In this document: positions 1 through 12,205 of the stretch, in pieces
How the letters are laid out: every line of letters begins with the position of its first letter
Numbering within the stretch: the first letter of the stretch is position 1
Source of the DNA: Saccopteryx bilineata
Lineage: Eukaryota; Chordata; Mammalia; Chiroptera; Emballonuridae
Assembly (NCBI RefSeq): GCF_036850765.1
Contig: NC_089491.1
Span: 90,304,740 to 90,368,739 of the forward strand
Direction of reading: 5' to 3'
Length of the DNA stretch: 64,000 nt
The notes under the pieces: generated by a model
Databases searched by the model: none
The model's input: the letters and a program-made list of their open reading frames with translations, nothing else
What the model was told of the DNA's origin: nothing
Made by a program: the position numbers and the translations under genes

Positions 1-2150
1 TTACTCAGTCCATTCTTCTCATATAGAGTGACAGAAATAATATGGCCTTAGATTAAAATGCTATATAATTTTTTATGAAATAATAGATATGAAGAGACTA
101 TCCTGACTTAGTTTAATCTCAGTACTTTCCATAAATAACTCTACATAGATGACTGAAAAGCACCATAAAATAAAAATCTACATGATGCTATGTAAGTTAT
201 TCTCATTTTGAAATTGCAGCTGTTATAAATGGGATAACTGATAATCCATCTCCAAAAATATTCAAACTAACTTAAGCCAATTTATCCTTGTCTGCCTTGA
301 TATGGTATTGTTTACACTGATTTTTTTCATGGTATTCAAATTTATATGGCCTGAAATATATTCTGTGACTAAATCATTTCAGAATCACCAAGTTAAGCAA
401 AGTTATATATTTATTTATTTGTTTGTTCATTCAATTTCAGAGTTTCTTAGAACGCTATGTTAATGTGTATTATAAACTACAAGAGGAGAACAGTCCTCAG
501 CCTTTCTTAAACTCACTGAACCATGGCGGCATTTGCCACTAAGCACTTTCAGGGACTAGTGTTCCACAAGGTACACTTTGCAAAACTCTGGTCTCTGTTT
601 TTAAAATGAGCCTTATATACAGTGTTTGCCAGTTACTAATGTACATTAAAGAACTGTACAAGAAGAGATGTCTCTTCTGTATGCATTTTATAAGACAGTG
701 CAATGGGAGATCAGGAATACCTGAATATGTGTACCAGCTCTTTTACTACTAACAGCCTCTTTAATTCTTTTACCACATAAGAGTTTTGGTGAAAATCAAA
801 TATGAACTTTTTTCTGCCTAGGCTACCCTTCTACTTCTACTTAGTCTTAAAAAATGACCTTAAAAAATTATTGTCACCTTCTCTAATGTCCTCTTTATTT
901 CTGGGTACTGTTATAGCATAACACATGTAACATATACTCTTTTTTTATTGATTGATTTCCACCATTACATTTTGAGCTAATTTAAAACCAGAAACATGAC
1001 TTGATCATTATATCTCTAGAGACAAACATAATGCTGACATTTAGTAAGTTCTTAATAAATGGCTGTGCCAATTGGAGACTCATCTCTTTTAGTTGCTTAT
1101 ACTTGCTGATGAATATCTCCAGCTGTTGGTTGATAGTGAAAGGCTTAATGGGTCAAAATATTTGCTGCTATCATGGCTAACAGATGCCAGAATGGGATGC
1201 TTTTGCTAGTGCTGCCACTAAGAGGGGTGCAATGCAATTGCTGCCATATGAAAATAAAGTAACATTTTATATATAATTAAAAGAACTTTAATCTTTATGG
1301 ATATATACCAGTAATATACTCATTGTCACCCATATGTGGTCTATATTGCATAGATACCCAAAGTATTTTTATGCAAGAGAGGAAGTGCTGCCATATATGG
1401 GTATAAAAGTGGTGATTTAATTCACTGTTTTTCTTTTTTCAACATACTGCTTAAGTAAATTTTCTACTTAAGCAATTATTAGGCTTAAACTAAATAAATG
1501 TCACAAAGTATATGCACTTAAATCTACTCTTAAAAATATAATAGAGTAGCTAAAATTAGTTTATGATGGAAAAAACACACTGTAATATTAAGCCATTAAA
1601 AATATAGCTTATTTCAACTTAATTTAACTTACTATTAAATATTTGTATTTTTTAACTATTTCATGCTTGTACATTTATAATAGTTATTACATGCAATATA
1701 TTCTATATTAATCTAATATGTGTTATATTATTATATTGTATCTCATGTAAATATATCTTAAGCACTGGGAATAAATGAGATGGCCCGAGGGTGTGAAAGG
1801 TGTTCTATGTCACTGCCAAAAAGTCCTTAGAAACCAATGCTTTGTCTGATCTTCCCAGAGGGACAGGCTTCATAGAGTCTAGATATTTAAGCATTACAGA
1901 TACAGATGGGAAAAAGAACCCAAGACTGGGAAAGAAGTGAGATACAGAGTAACTTCAGATTCAGATCTAAAGCTGATATACTTTGTCAGACTCCCATAGA
2001 ATGCAGTCCTCCCCAGCATTACTCTATGTTGCCATAGGATGGTTGACTACCTTCTGCTTGATTTTTCTTTTTCAATTATAGCATTTTATTAAAGAATCAG
2101 CATTTTCCATTTCAGAGCCATGCATCTATCAATATCCCCCAGTTCTGGTA
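1..2150. other. AT-rich unique DNA, no gene seen
   Basis: No open frame of convincing length or composition, no RNA gene and no repeat I can name confidently. Base composition is strongly AT-rich with short A/T runs. The stretch near 510-600 has a faint resemblance to ends of old hAT MITEs, too weak to call. Confidence 0.5.
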
Positions 2151-2161
2151 CTGTATGCCCA

Positions 2162-2275
2162 TAATGTATGTATGTGTGTACATATATAATTATTATATAT
2201 AGTATGCATGTATGTGTGGGTATATATATATATACACACACACACATATACACACATATAGTATATATACTTTCT
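2162..2275. repeat. Compound TG/TA/CA microsatellite
   Basis: Alternating purine-pyrimidine DNA: a TATG-rich part is followed by a TA run and then a CA/TA-mixed run. Seen directly. Likely polymorphic in length. Confidence 0.75.
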
Positions 2276-2287
2276 AAAAGTACTTTT

Positions 2288-2545
2288 GTGATTAACAGCT
2301 TAATTAAAATATTAACTTACATATAATACAATTCACCTATTTAAAATGTACAATGCTATGGTATTAGTGTACTCATAGGGTTTTGCAACTATTGCCACAT
2401 TTTCATCAATTTTCTAAAAAATTCTACACTCATTAGAGGTCATTCTCCTTCTACCCCACCCTCACCCCACCCCAGCCATAGGCCACCACTAATTGACTTT
2501 TCTGTCTTTGCAGATTTGCCTGCTCTGGACTCTTCACCTACCTAA
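2288..2545 (-). mobile_element. Old LINE-1 3' UTR fragment
   Basis: Read on the plus strand this has the reverse-complement layout of an ancient mammalian L1M-type 3' UTR: a segment about AATTCACCTATTTAAA followed by a stretch on GGTATTAGTGTACTCATAGG, a C-rich run (CACCCCACCCCAGCC) and then TTTGCCTGCTCTGGAC. The order of these blocks matches L1ME/L1M 3' ends as I remember them. No coding part remains. Confidence 0.6.
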
Positions 2546-2884
2546 TATCTTTTTAGTTACCACATTTACTTTTTATTCCACACTGCAAAATTCTACCCAG
2601 CTTCAGAAGAGCATAACAACTTTGCTTTGACACAAGGAAATCATGGAACTAGGCAGAGACTCAGTATCAGGCTGTTTCTGGTACAATCTAGAAGTTGCAG
2701 TATGCAGGTAGAAACAATTCATATTGTTTTGTTTGTGTGTATAGAAATGGAGAAATGTAATAAAATATCACTACAAATTCTTTTGCTTTTAAGACTTACG
2801 ATTGTAAATAATACCTCTGGAACATTTTTCTAGAATATTTTTAATCTAATTAGTCTTCATTCACACAATATTAATTAAGGTATA

Positions 2885-3060
2885 TAATAAATGCTAAGCA
2901 TTATGCTTAATTTCTACAAAAATCCTGTGGCAAAAAGTAGGTCAGTATCATTACCCCCATTTTATAGATAAGGAAACAGAGAAGCAAAGTGACTTGTCCC
3001 AAAGCACACAACCTACACATGAGAGAAATAAGAGTTGAAGTTAGGTCTTGACACTAATCA
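2885..3060 (+). repeat. MIR-type ancient SINE fragment
   Basis: Contains the MIR core wording in order: CCCCCATTTTATAGATAAGG, then AAACAGAGAAGCAAAGTGAC, then TTGTCCCAAAGCACACA. Diverged and without terminal duplications, as expected for an element that stopped moving in early mammals. Confidence 0.65.
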
Positions 3061-3464
3061 AGAGCACTTGCCATCATGTGACATTTTCTAGCTTCAGACA
3101 ACCACAGTCCTTCTGATATAAAGACTCTATGCTAGAGATAACTTCATAAAAAACAATTTATACTTCTCCAAGATCGTTTTCCTAAGTTGTTTATGATTAT
3201 AGGTCAGACATTTCTACACGCCACAGAATCACTTCACCGTCCTTGATGTTGCGGGTTTCAGTACAAAGCCTCATATAAAAAAGTCCCTGTTTCCTCGTTT
3301 GCAGCTTTCCCCAAGGGTCTCATATATAGGAGATTTGAGCTCTGGAATTCACTGTTCTCCCATTCACACCTCAATGCACAATATTCTCTCCTGGTTATTA
3401 AATTCCTGGTTATTAAATCCCATTGGACTTGTAAAATAAAAACAAATAACAAAAGGTGAAAAAA

Positions 3465-3885
3465 TGTGCGATCATTTTACATAAAGAGTAGCGCTAGGAT
3501 TTCGGTTCCGGGGGCGGGGCGAAGCTAAACTAGGGAAAAAGAATCCGCAGATCACAAGGTCAGCCCCCATCAGCAGCTGCAGGGACCCAAAATCAAAGAA
3601 ATGTCTCATCATCTTACCAATCATTGTGGACTCTTTCTTTGTTTAGGACAGTGTGTTTCAGGGTAGGCTGCCGCTTCCCTAGTCTCTAAGTGCTTTTGGC
3701 TTGAAGGCACCGACATTTCCAAGAGGTGTACATATTTAACCCGGGGCAGGAATCATCTTCTGCAGTAAACAGGGCTGCCTACACGCAGGTCAGGATTCCA
3801 GGGTCCACTGGCTTAAGTCCTCTGTGAGCGGAAACGGGGCCAACCAGGCGGGATTGCACTGATACATTGGCCGGGATTGCTTGTC
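3465..3885. promoter_or_regulatory. Small CpG-rich patch with a GC box
   Basis: Seven CpG dinucleotides fall in roughly 90 bases at 3468-3555, including a GGGGGCGGGGCG Sp1-type GC box near 3510, and about eight more lie to 3885. The surrounding several kilobases have very few CpGs. There is no long open frame beside it. It could be a small promoter or enhancer, the CpG remains of an old LTR, or chance. Function is inference. Confidence 0.3.
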
Positions 3886-6800
3886 TTGGCATAGTCACCA
3901 AATAAACTCCAACTGTGAAAGGCTGAGAGAATGTTTATAGGAACAGGACTTTCTCCAATAAGGTTGGTGAGAATTTCAAGTGGTCCTGTCTGGTAGGAAT
4001 ATTCAGGGCACTACCTCATCCGTATAATTAACCCCCAGAGAGCTAGCTGAGGAAACTGTTCTGATTACAAAATAATGAGTCCATCAGGCACAATTAGTGC
4101 CCAAGTGAAACATGGCAGTTTGCATGAAGGTGATTGAGGTAAACAACTCTAAGCCCTGAAAGGGGTTGCTTCCTAATTAACCCTTAGAGGGCTAATCTTT
4201 TTTTGCCTGAACAAAACCAAAGCTCGTGCCTTTGCCAGTTGGCATGTTGGGAGAATGGTTTTTGCATCAGATCTTGCCAGGTAGGCATGGCACTGGCAAG
4301 TGGAAATGACGAATCTCTGAAGACTTCCATCAGAGGACACCAGGAAGACTTGCCAGGTTCAAAGAACATATTAACTAGTGATTTGCTAGGGCATTAAAAG
4401 ATAGATTATGGAGAACAAGTTCTAGAAAGTTTTAGGAAAATCCTAATTCTGGGAAGCATAACATTCCTGCCCTTGCTATTTGCAAGTAAGACATGCTTTC
4501 CCTCTGATTGCTCTGTTGAACCCAGCATGAGGCCCTGCATGTAGGACATGCACAGTGGGCATGGTTTGTTTTGGAATGAGATGGGGAGAGATAAAATTGT
4601 TGGTTTTCCTAGACTCTAAATAAAAACAAATAAATAAACCAACCACCGTCTCAAGATCAATTTTAATAATCACATCTTTGTTCTGTAGTATGATGAAATT
4701 TGTTTTTTCATTACTCTATCTCCAGCCCCTAGAGCAGTGCCTGATATAAAGCAGATGCTTCCCAAAATACTTGTTGAATAAATATATGAATGACCTAAAA
4801 TAAAGTTACTGTAAACGAGAGAGTAGCAGGTGGGCAGTAATCATCCAAAGGCACATATTGAGAGTTAATTTGTAACAAGGGCAATAATTTAATTTAATAT
4901 ATTATGGTTGGGTTTTTATATATCTGATGACATATATATATATAATATATATATATATAATATATATACTTTTCAAAATATATCTCTTTTAAAAGTCTAA
5001 AATGGTGGAATTCAAGATATCGGTTACTAAATAAACAAAACTCCTCTATTAATCCTCAGTTTTTAGTTCTTCTGGGATTGGGGTGGGCATGTGTTGGAAT
5101 CAATATGGTGTGATCGTAAAACATTGCATCTTTGGAGACAGACCTTGATTTTGAATATAACTGCTAAAATTTTGCTACATGAAATTTAAAATTTATTTCA
5201 CTTCTCCAAATCATAGTTTTCATATCTATATAATGGGGCTAATACCAAACCTACATTTATCTCCATATAAATTGGAGTAAAAAAACCAAATCTCAGTAAT
5301 TGTTAGTGGTAATGATGATGATGATATATTATGATGACAGTAATGGGATGGTGATGATAAAGTTCTGATTCTGATGAGGAAGAAAATTATGGCATCAGCT
5401 CACAAATTAAATATAGCAATATTCAATTGTTCACAAGCACAGGAAAAAACTTGGACTTGTTATACAGGTGCACACACATGTACATATACATGTAGATGAA
5501 TATCTTGATGTAGATCTTGACAACATAAAGAATCTAACCAAAAATATTTTTTCTGGCTTCTACTTTGCCCAAAGCAGCATATCAGAGAGGTTTGTCCAAT
5601 ACAAGGATGCAGCAGTTTAATGTGTTCAAAGTCCAAGAGTCTTCAGTGTGACAGACTGAGCACCCAGTTACTTTAATTTACCTTATATTTAAGCAAATGA
5701 AACCTACTGACTTAGTACAGGGAGAGCCAGAATTTTATCCATGATTTTGATTGTCAGATCAGTAAGCACATACTATATTTTCAATATATTTGTATTCAGG
5801 ATGAGAGAACAAAGTCTGGGAAAGATCAGTGGCTGGCTTATGTTTCACATGGGCAAAGGAGCACTGAGATCCTGGCTTTTATCTGCCTGTTTCTCGTGAT
5901 TATTTAAATCTATGCTCTGGGATGGCTCTATGGCAATCACAGTGAGAGGCTGTGATCTCATGCTTAGAGACAAAGCTTTCCAGCTGGGTTACTTGTGGTC
6001 CTGGAACTGTATCATGGCCTCAGTCCCTCTGGGGCTTCCTAGGCAGAAAGCTTTGCTGGGAGAACAGAAATGCTGAGCCAGGTCCCTTTCCATACTACGC
6101 TCAAAGTCTCCTCGACTTAGACTTTCCTTTTTGAACTGAGGTTCAATGACAAGGAACAGGTATTTCACTCCATAAAAAATTCTTTTCTTCCTCCAAGGCT
6201 GACTTAATAATATCTTTAAAAAAAATAGAAGGGGTTCTTAAAGAAACCCATCTGGCTTTTGTCCCAAATTCCTGGTACTCAGACTAGGCTGTCAATATAA
6301 TCTGGGCCATAATGTGTTATTCATGGATGGTTCTCTGAGGTAATCTGTGTCTTTGTTTGCTATTCTTACTCTTCTTTAGAATAATGGTGCTTAGTGAAGC
6401 AATTTCTTTTTCACGTCAACCATGTACCTAGTTACAGGCTACATTTAAAAGCTTATTTTAAAGTTTTCCACTTAATCACCATCCTTTCTCCAGAGATTTA
6501 AATAAAGTCTAGACCTTTCTATCCATCTTATTTGCTGAATAATATTTGATATATGGAACATGAACCTCTTATTTAATGCCAGCACTCAAAGTTTCAAAAT
6601 ATGCAGGATCAAATACTGTTTTTTATTTTTTATATATTTACAAGAACAAAACATTTTCATAGTAACAGGACATTTGAAAATTTTGGTGAAAAGTAAATAC
6701 CAGCAATATAGGTGGCTCCAAATCTTATCTCCAGGGACCCGTTGTTAAATTGCACCTTGAAAATAAGTTCCCAAATACAAATATTGAACATTAACTAAAA

Positions 6801-6950
6801 TTTAAAGATAGAAAATTTTATAAAATCTCATCTATTATCTTTATTGGATCAAAAGGAATAATAAGGAAAACGGGCTCATTAAAAATAAAAACTATTATAC
6901 TTTAAAAGAAAGAGAGAAAACAGATCTTTTTGCCTTAATGGAGAAAGTCC
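3886..6950. other. Unique AT-rich stretch, no gene seen
   Basis: No recognisable coding segment. It holds a TA run at about 4928-4970, a short GAT run at about 5315-5327, and four copies of the heptamer TTGCCAG (either strand) at 4232, 4274, 4293 and 4350. The 60-65 residue frames here lack codon bias or known motifs. Confidence 0.5.
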
Positions 6951-6954
6951 TATA

Positions 6955-7140
6955 TCTGAAGTTACTGAACACAGGTTGGGAACTTAGTTATGCCATTGGC
7001 AAGCTGTGTGACCCCAGGCAATTCACTTTGCCTCTGTGAATCAGTTCATCCTCTACAAAATGTGCCACATAGAACTGCTGTGTGGATTCAAAATAAAATA
7101 CAGTCAGAAACTTTCAGAATGCTTGAAATTTCTAGGTCAT
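6955..7140 (+). repeat. MIR element
   Basis: Clear MIR layout: AAGCTGTGTGACCCCAGGCA, then TTCACTTTGCCTCTGTGAAT, TCATCCTCTACAAAATG and a tail rich in A. Diverged, with no target duplication visible. Confidence 0.75.
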
Positions 7141-7254
7141 AAGTAAATCTTGGGTAAGGAAGTTAATTTTGAGAAGCAAAACATGTGGCACAAGTTATTA
7201 GTTTTTAATAGCATGCTACTTCTGATATCTCTCACATTTTATTGGCAATTAATA

Positions 7255-7440
7255 ATTTACAAGCTATTTACCAACACATTAAATTATTTGATCATCACAA
7301 CAATGCTAGGAGGCAGCTATATTGGGCACTCTAATATTTATTTTATAGATAAGGGGATACAAGATGAGAGAGTTAAAGTGACTTGCCCATAGACACACAT
7401 TAAGACCACAGTCTCTTAATAGACAGTTTAATTCTTTCCA
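7255..7440 (+). repeat. MIR/L2-type ancient repeat fragment
   Basis: Shows the typical string order of MIR-like 3' halves: ACATTAAATTATTTGATCAT, TTTATAGATAAGGGGA, AGAGTTAAAGTGACTTGCCC. Which of MIR or a related family cannot be settled by eye. Confidence 0.5.
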
Positions 7441-7533
7441 TGATGTCCCGAGCTTCCAAGTAAAGCTGATCTTGGGAAATATACTCAGCAAAGTTACAGC
7501 ACAGCACTTTTAAGCCTTAATTAATTCTCCACA

Positions 7534-7668
7534 GGCTCTGGTCAGTTGACTCAGTGGTAGAGCATTGACTTGGTATGTATCCACCCGGTTCAATTCTAGG
7601 TCAGGGCACACAGGAAAAGTGCCCATCTGCTTCTCTATCCTTCCCCTTCTCGCCATTTTCTTTCTCTT

Positions 7669-7724
<56 letters not shown>

Positions 7725-7960
7725 CCTCACACAGCCATGGCTCAATTGGTTCCAGCTCATTGGTCCTAGGTACTGAGGATGGCTCTGTGGAGCCTTTGTC
7801 TCAGCTGTTAAATAGCTTGATTGTGAGCATGGCCCCAGACGGGCAGATCATTAGCCCAAGATGAGGGTTGCCAGGTGGATCCCAGTTGGGGTGCATAAGA
7901 AAGTCTGTCTCTCTATCTCCCCTCCTATCACTTGGAAAAGAAGAAGAAAAAAAATTTTCT
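7534..7960 (+). mobile_element. Old tRNA-derived SINE (VES-like) with CT expansion
   Basis: The head reads GCTCTGGTCAGTTGACTCAG with a diverged B-box (GGTTCAATTCT), then the family string CCCATCTGCTTCTCTA. A CT dinucleotide tract at about 7674-7721 has expanded in the pyrimidine-rich middle. The body continues through the CATGGCTCAATTGG block to an A/G-rich tail. Divergence from the young copies in this window is high and no clean target duplication is visible, so this is an older insertion. Frames of 60-100 residues here are repeat translation. Confidence 0.8.
7674..7721. repeat. CT microsatellite
   Basis: About 48 bases of nearly pure CT inside the older SINE. It grew from the pyrimidine-rich linker that all copies of the family carry. 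Confidence 0.9.
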
Positions 7961-7995
7961 ATTACAATGACTGAAGCTGCTTTTCTCCCTAAATT

Positions 7996-8040
7996 GCCTT
8001 CATTCATTCATTCATTCATTAATTCATTCATTCATTCATG
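7996..8040. repeat. CATT tetranucleotide repeat
   Basis: Roughly ten units of CATT with one interrupting TTAAT. Seen directly, between the old SINE and the MLT1-type LTR. Confidence 0.85.
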
Positions 8041-8435
8041 TATGCTGTTATAGCTCAAGATGCTATAACAAAATACTCTATTCTAGACTTGGTGGCTTAG
8101 TAACAACAAAAACTTATCACAGTTTTTGAGGCTGGGAAGTCTAAGATCAAGATGCAGCAGGTTAGATTTCATGCTGGGTCATTTTCTCTTGGCTTGTAGG
8201 TGGCTGGCATCTAGCTGAGTACTGACATAACTTCTTTGTGCCCCATGAAGCTCTCACTCCCATGTCTCATATTATAAATGCCTAATCCCTTCTGGAAGTT
8301 TCCACATGTATGACCTCATTGAACCCTAATTAGCTCCAAAAGGCTCTATCTCTAAATACCATCACACTGGGGTTAGAGCTTCACCATATGAATTTTGGGA
8401 GGGAACAAACCTTTAGTCTGAAACGTGTATTCATT
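8041..8435 (-). mobile_element. MLT1/MST-type LTR (ERVL-MaLR), reverse orientation
   Basis: The plus strand shows the reversed MaLR LTR: GATGCTATAACAAAATACTC, GGCTGGGAAGTCTAAGATCA, CCTCATTGAACCCTAATTAG, AAATACCATCACACTGGGG and finally ATGAATTTTGGGAGGGAACA. This block order is characteristic of MLT1/MST LTRs. It is a solo LTR with no internal sequence next to it. Subfamily not determined. Confidence 0.75.
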
Positions 8436-8439
8436 TATT

Positions 8440-11145
8440 CAACAGTGATCATTACAGGCTTAGTTGTAACGACTTTTATTCAATTTCAGCAGTGAATAAA
8501 AAAGTCCTTTTCCATTTACATCATACTTAGGTGATCTTCAAAAACAATTCTGTGATATAAGTAAAGCAAAAATCTTATTTCCATCTTACATATTAGGAAG
8601 TTGGGTCTCAAGGAAGAAAAAGAAACTTTTGAGCTTGGTTTTTAAATCCAGAACTTTGGAGTGCAAATCTGATTCTTCACATATTATACAGCAAGGTAAA
8701 GTGAGGGATACAAGGCATTCATTCATGCAAAATATTAATAGAAAACCTGTTTTTGCCCTCAGTAGTCTAGGGCGGCACTCTCAATAAAACACACTGGATC
8801 ATGCTGCCATATTAAAGCTTATATTCCCAACATTTTACACTCAAGAGACATATAATTTAGAAGAACACGAGCCAAAACAACCCTACAATACAGAGAGGCA
8901 GAAGATAAAAAGTCATCTGAGTAGCAAAAGCAGGAAAATGCTGCATATTTTCAAGAGACTGTTTTTGGTTAAAAAATTTAAAAGCTCAGAAAGGAAGCCC
9001 TTGAGGTGAAGTTTGGAGGTTAGGTGGAATGAAGATGCAAGCAAAAAAGAAAAAGAGGGAGCAGGGGGTCCACTAGACTGTCAGTTTCCCAAGGAAACAG
9101 TTCTCTAGAACTGTTACTGGCATAGAGTAATTGCTCAATATCTATTACATTAGCAAAGGATAACCCCAAACATAGAAATACGATGACTGGCATTTGGAAG
9201 GAGGGGAGATAAAGCTCACTGTGAGTCTACGGGACCTGACCTGGGAAAAGCAGATGGACTAATGCCTTTACCCTAAAGACCAAACAAAGATGACTTACTC
9301 AATTTCTTTAAAAATACTGTAATGTGCTATTTGTATCTATATTTGATAGAAAAGAATGAAGGGACAAAGATATTGTGCACTTTGACCAAATTCACCAATA
9401 AATGAGCGATGAAAACTGGATACATATTATACCTCTGGGTCCATCTGAGTCTAAAACTTGAGCTCTTTCTGCACTGCATTCTCTTGACTCTGGGAATAAG
9501 TATATACAAATGCAGATATGGAAGTAGATGTAGATATAAAAATACATTTAGGAATTGTATTGTTATCCTGGAATAAAAACAGAAAGACAGTCTAAGACAG
9601 ATTGTTAATAAGATGATTATATGAATCTGAACCATTCAGCTCTCAGTGTATCTGTAGCCTATTATGTGCTGCAAAGGTCCTCAGAAAGTGCATGTAATGA
9701 TCTGGGGTAAACCCAGATTTTGTTTGAACAAGAGATACTAATCCTATCATTGTGAGCCTCTGACAGGTAATCTTCTCTTCTGTCACCCAGCACAAAGCGT
9801 GATTTATTCCAAATGAATAATAAAGAATGCTGAATTCTTCAATTTTACTATTTGTGTGATTTCTGGGCAGACTATGACATTTGTAGTTATTGATGTTTGC
9901 AGACAATGTCTTGCATGCACTGTGGACAGAGTCTGAAGCTCTTCTCTATTCTGCTTTCTGAGACCCATCTTTCTAAGAGAACACAGCTACAGGCACACCT
10001 CTCAACCTTGATCTTCAGGGGCGCTCCCAAGAATTGGCTAAGTGGGAGAATATTGAATAGAATTTGCACTTGTTTGACTGAATTCAGTCCCCAGTTCTGA
10101 ATTTCAGGAAAAAAAGCCTTCAGAATCCCAACCACATAGCTTACTTTGTGAAGTGATTTCCTGGTAAAGAAATAAATCTTGACAACACTAAGTAATACTT
10201 CACCTAGACTATATCTCTCAGGCCAAAAGGTTTAGTGCGATTTCTCAGGAGTGAAGCGTGATATGTGCCTTCCAACTAGGACTTCAAAATATTCCATTTC
10301 CTGACTCAAACTTTTAAAACAATAACCATTTATTTGGTAAAAGAAGCAGAAACTCTCCCTCTGGATTTATTTTTTAATTGCTAGGAAGTGAGGCAGGAAC
10401 ATAGCAAATATCTTTTGTTCATTTCATCTGTAACTTCCCCAATACAAAAGACCCTGGAGTCTTGCTCAAACATTATTGCCGAGGGACCAGGAGCAATGCT
10501 GTTTTTCAATATATCTGAGGCTAGGCCACTTAAAGCCCAGAAAGAGCACGGTTTCACCTACCAGCCCTCACTGAGCTCTCTGATAGCACAACATGCCATG
10601 TGAGGTTTCCTCTCTAGCACACATCTGAATTTGGTTTGGAGCTGTCTCCTGATGTTTAGTGATCATGAACTGGTTTGGTATTATCTCAATCTCTCTTTAG
10701 GTTGATACTCCAGTTCACATTTTCAGCCTGATTCCTGACATCTTCACTACATACCCCGGTCCTGGGCTTTGCTGACCTGGGTCTCAGCTGACCTCATGTC
10801 CAACACTCCTCCTGACTACCCATTGGGCATCTCTAAGGTATTACCAGCATTTGATGGAGAAGTAAACACTTAAGTTCAACTCTCCTCATTGATTGAAGTC
10901 ACAGGGCAGCACTTAACTAGACCACTTCCAACTAGTCACTTAAATTCTCTGTCTCAGTTTCCTTGATTATGAGATGAGGATGGAAATCACTAGCCTGCCC
11001 CAGTTTTTCTGTGGGAATGCAATTAAGTTCATATATATGGAAGAGTGTCATATACTGTGAAGTGCCCTTTATAAAGTTAACAAAACTGTTAGGTTAGTTT
11101 TCTGCCATCCTCTCCTGGTTCCCAGTTTGATTCAAGGGTGGAAAT
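8440..11145. other. Mostly unique DNA with MIR-like pieces
   Basis: A MIR-like block lies around 8530-8690 and another around 10870-11090 (TCTGTCTCAGTTTCCTTGAT then GGATGGAAATCACTAGCC). No gene, RNA gene or young insertion is visible. Open frames of 60-102 residues show no recognisable motif. Confidence 0.5.
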
Positions 11146-11148
11146 TGG

Positions 11149-11510
11149 CCTGACCAGGCAGTGGCACAGTGGATAGAGCATTGACCTGGACGCTGAGGTC
11201 CCAGGTTTGAAACCCAAGGTTGCTGGCTTGAGCTCAGGCCCACCAGCTTGAGCACAGGGTTACCAGTTTGAGCATGGGATCAAAGACATGACCTCATAGT
11301 CACTGGCATGAAGCCTAAAGTCGCTGGCTTGAGCAAGGGATCACTGGCTCAGCTGGAACCCCCTGGTGAAGGTACATATGAGAAAACAATCAATGAACAA
11401 CTAAGGTGCTGCAATGAAGAATTGATGCTTCTCATATCTCTACCTTTCTGTCTATTTGTCCCTGTCTATCCCTCTCTCATTCTCTCACTAAAAATAAATA
11501 CATAAAAATA
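11149..11510 (+). mobile_element. tRNA-derived SINE, second family (CCTGACCAGGC type)
   Basis: Starts CCTGACCAGGCAGTGGCACA, followed by AGTGGATAGAGCATTGACCT (A-box region) and a B-box-like GGTTTGAAACC. The middle is a run of short near-repeats on the theme GCTTGAGC. It ends with ACAATCAATGAACAACTAAG, GCTTCTCATATCTCT and an A-rich AAATAAATACATAAAAATA tail. I recall this family from horseshoe and related bats. Moderately diverged; no clear target duplication. Confidence 0.8.
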
Positions 11511-11514
11511 ACCA

Positions 11515-12205
11515 AGAGTGGGTCTTAACCATTTAAGTCTTGACAGTATCCATGACTAGACTAGATAGTATCCATAAACTGTTTTTAAAACTATACTTTA
11601 TATATAGAAGTTTCTTAGAAGTCTGTTGATCTAAGCATCTAAATTGACAGATGAAGATGAGACCAGGAGAGACTAGTGCCTTATTGAAGGCCAGATACAT
11701 GTACTAATTAATGATTATTGTATGTAGTCTTTGATGTTTTTCCTGGAATATTTCAGGAAACTATTTTAGTGGAAAAGATTAACACCGTTGACTTTAATAA
11801 ACTTGTATTAAAAGGATTCATTCAAAATACATTCATTTTATTTTGATGGTTTAATTTTATATTAGGTTAAGTGATAAGGGAGAATAAGCAATTTAACTTT
11901 TTTAATCTTTTAAGTTATCAAATTTTATTATAAAATATTTTATACTTATAAAATTATATTTATGACATTTTACATATAAAATATATAAGAAGCACTAAAA
12001 GAACTCCCACCTAAGAAATGAGGTAGTTCATATGTCACTGAGCCTCTTGGGAGGCCAGTTCTTCTTTTCCCCTCAGAGGTTATCAGCATTCAGAATTTTT
12101 TATCATTACTTGGCATTTCTTAATAGTTATAATACATATGTATGCAATCTGAAATATTGTTTAGTTTTGCATATTTTTAAATTTTACATAAGGAGACTCA
12201 AAGCA
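11515..12205. other. AT-rich unique DNA
   Basis: No gene or nameable repeat seen. Very AT-rich around 11860-11990. Confidence 0.45.

Noticed and set aside
510..600. Possible MER20/MER5-like MITE end
   Set aside because: Only a short, weak resemblance (AGTGTTCCACAAGG); no terminal repeat or duplication visible.
7996..8040. Repeat array that might be CRISPR-like
   Set aside because: Plain CATT microsatellite with no spacers; the genome is mammalian.
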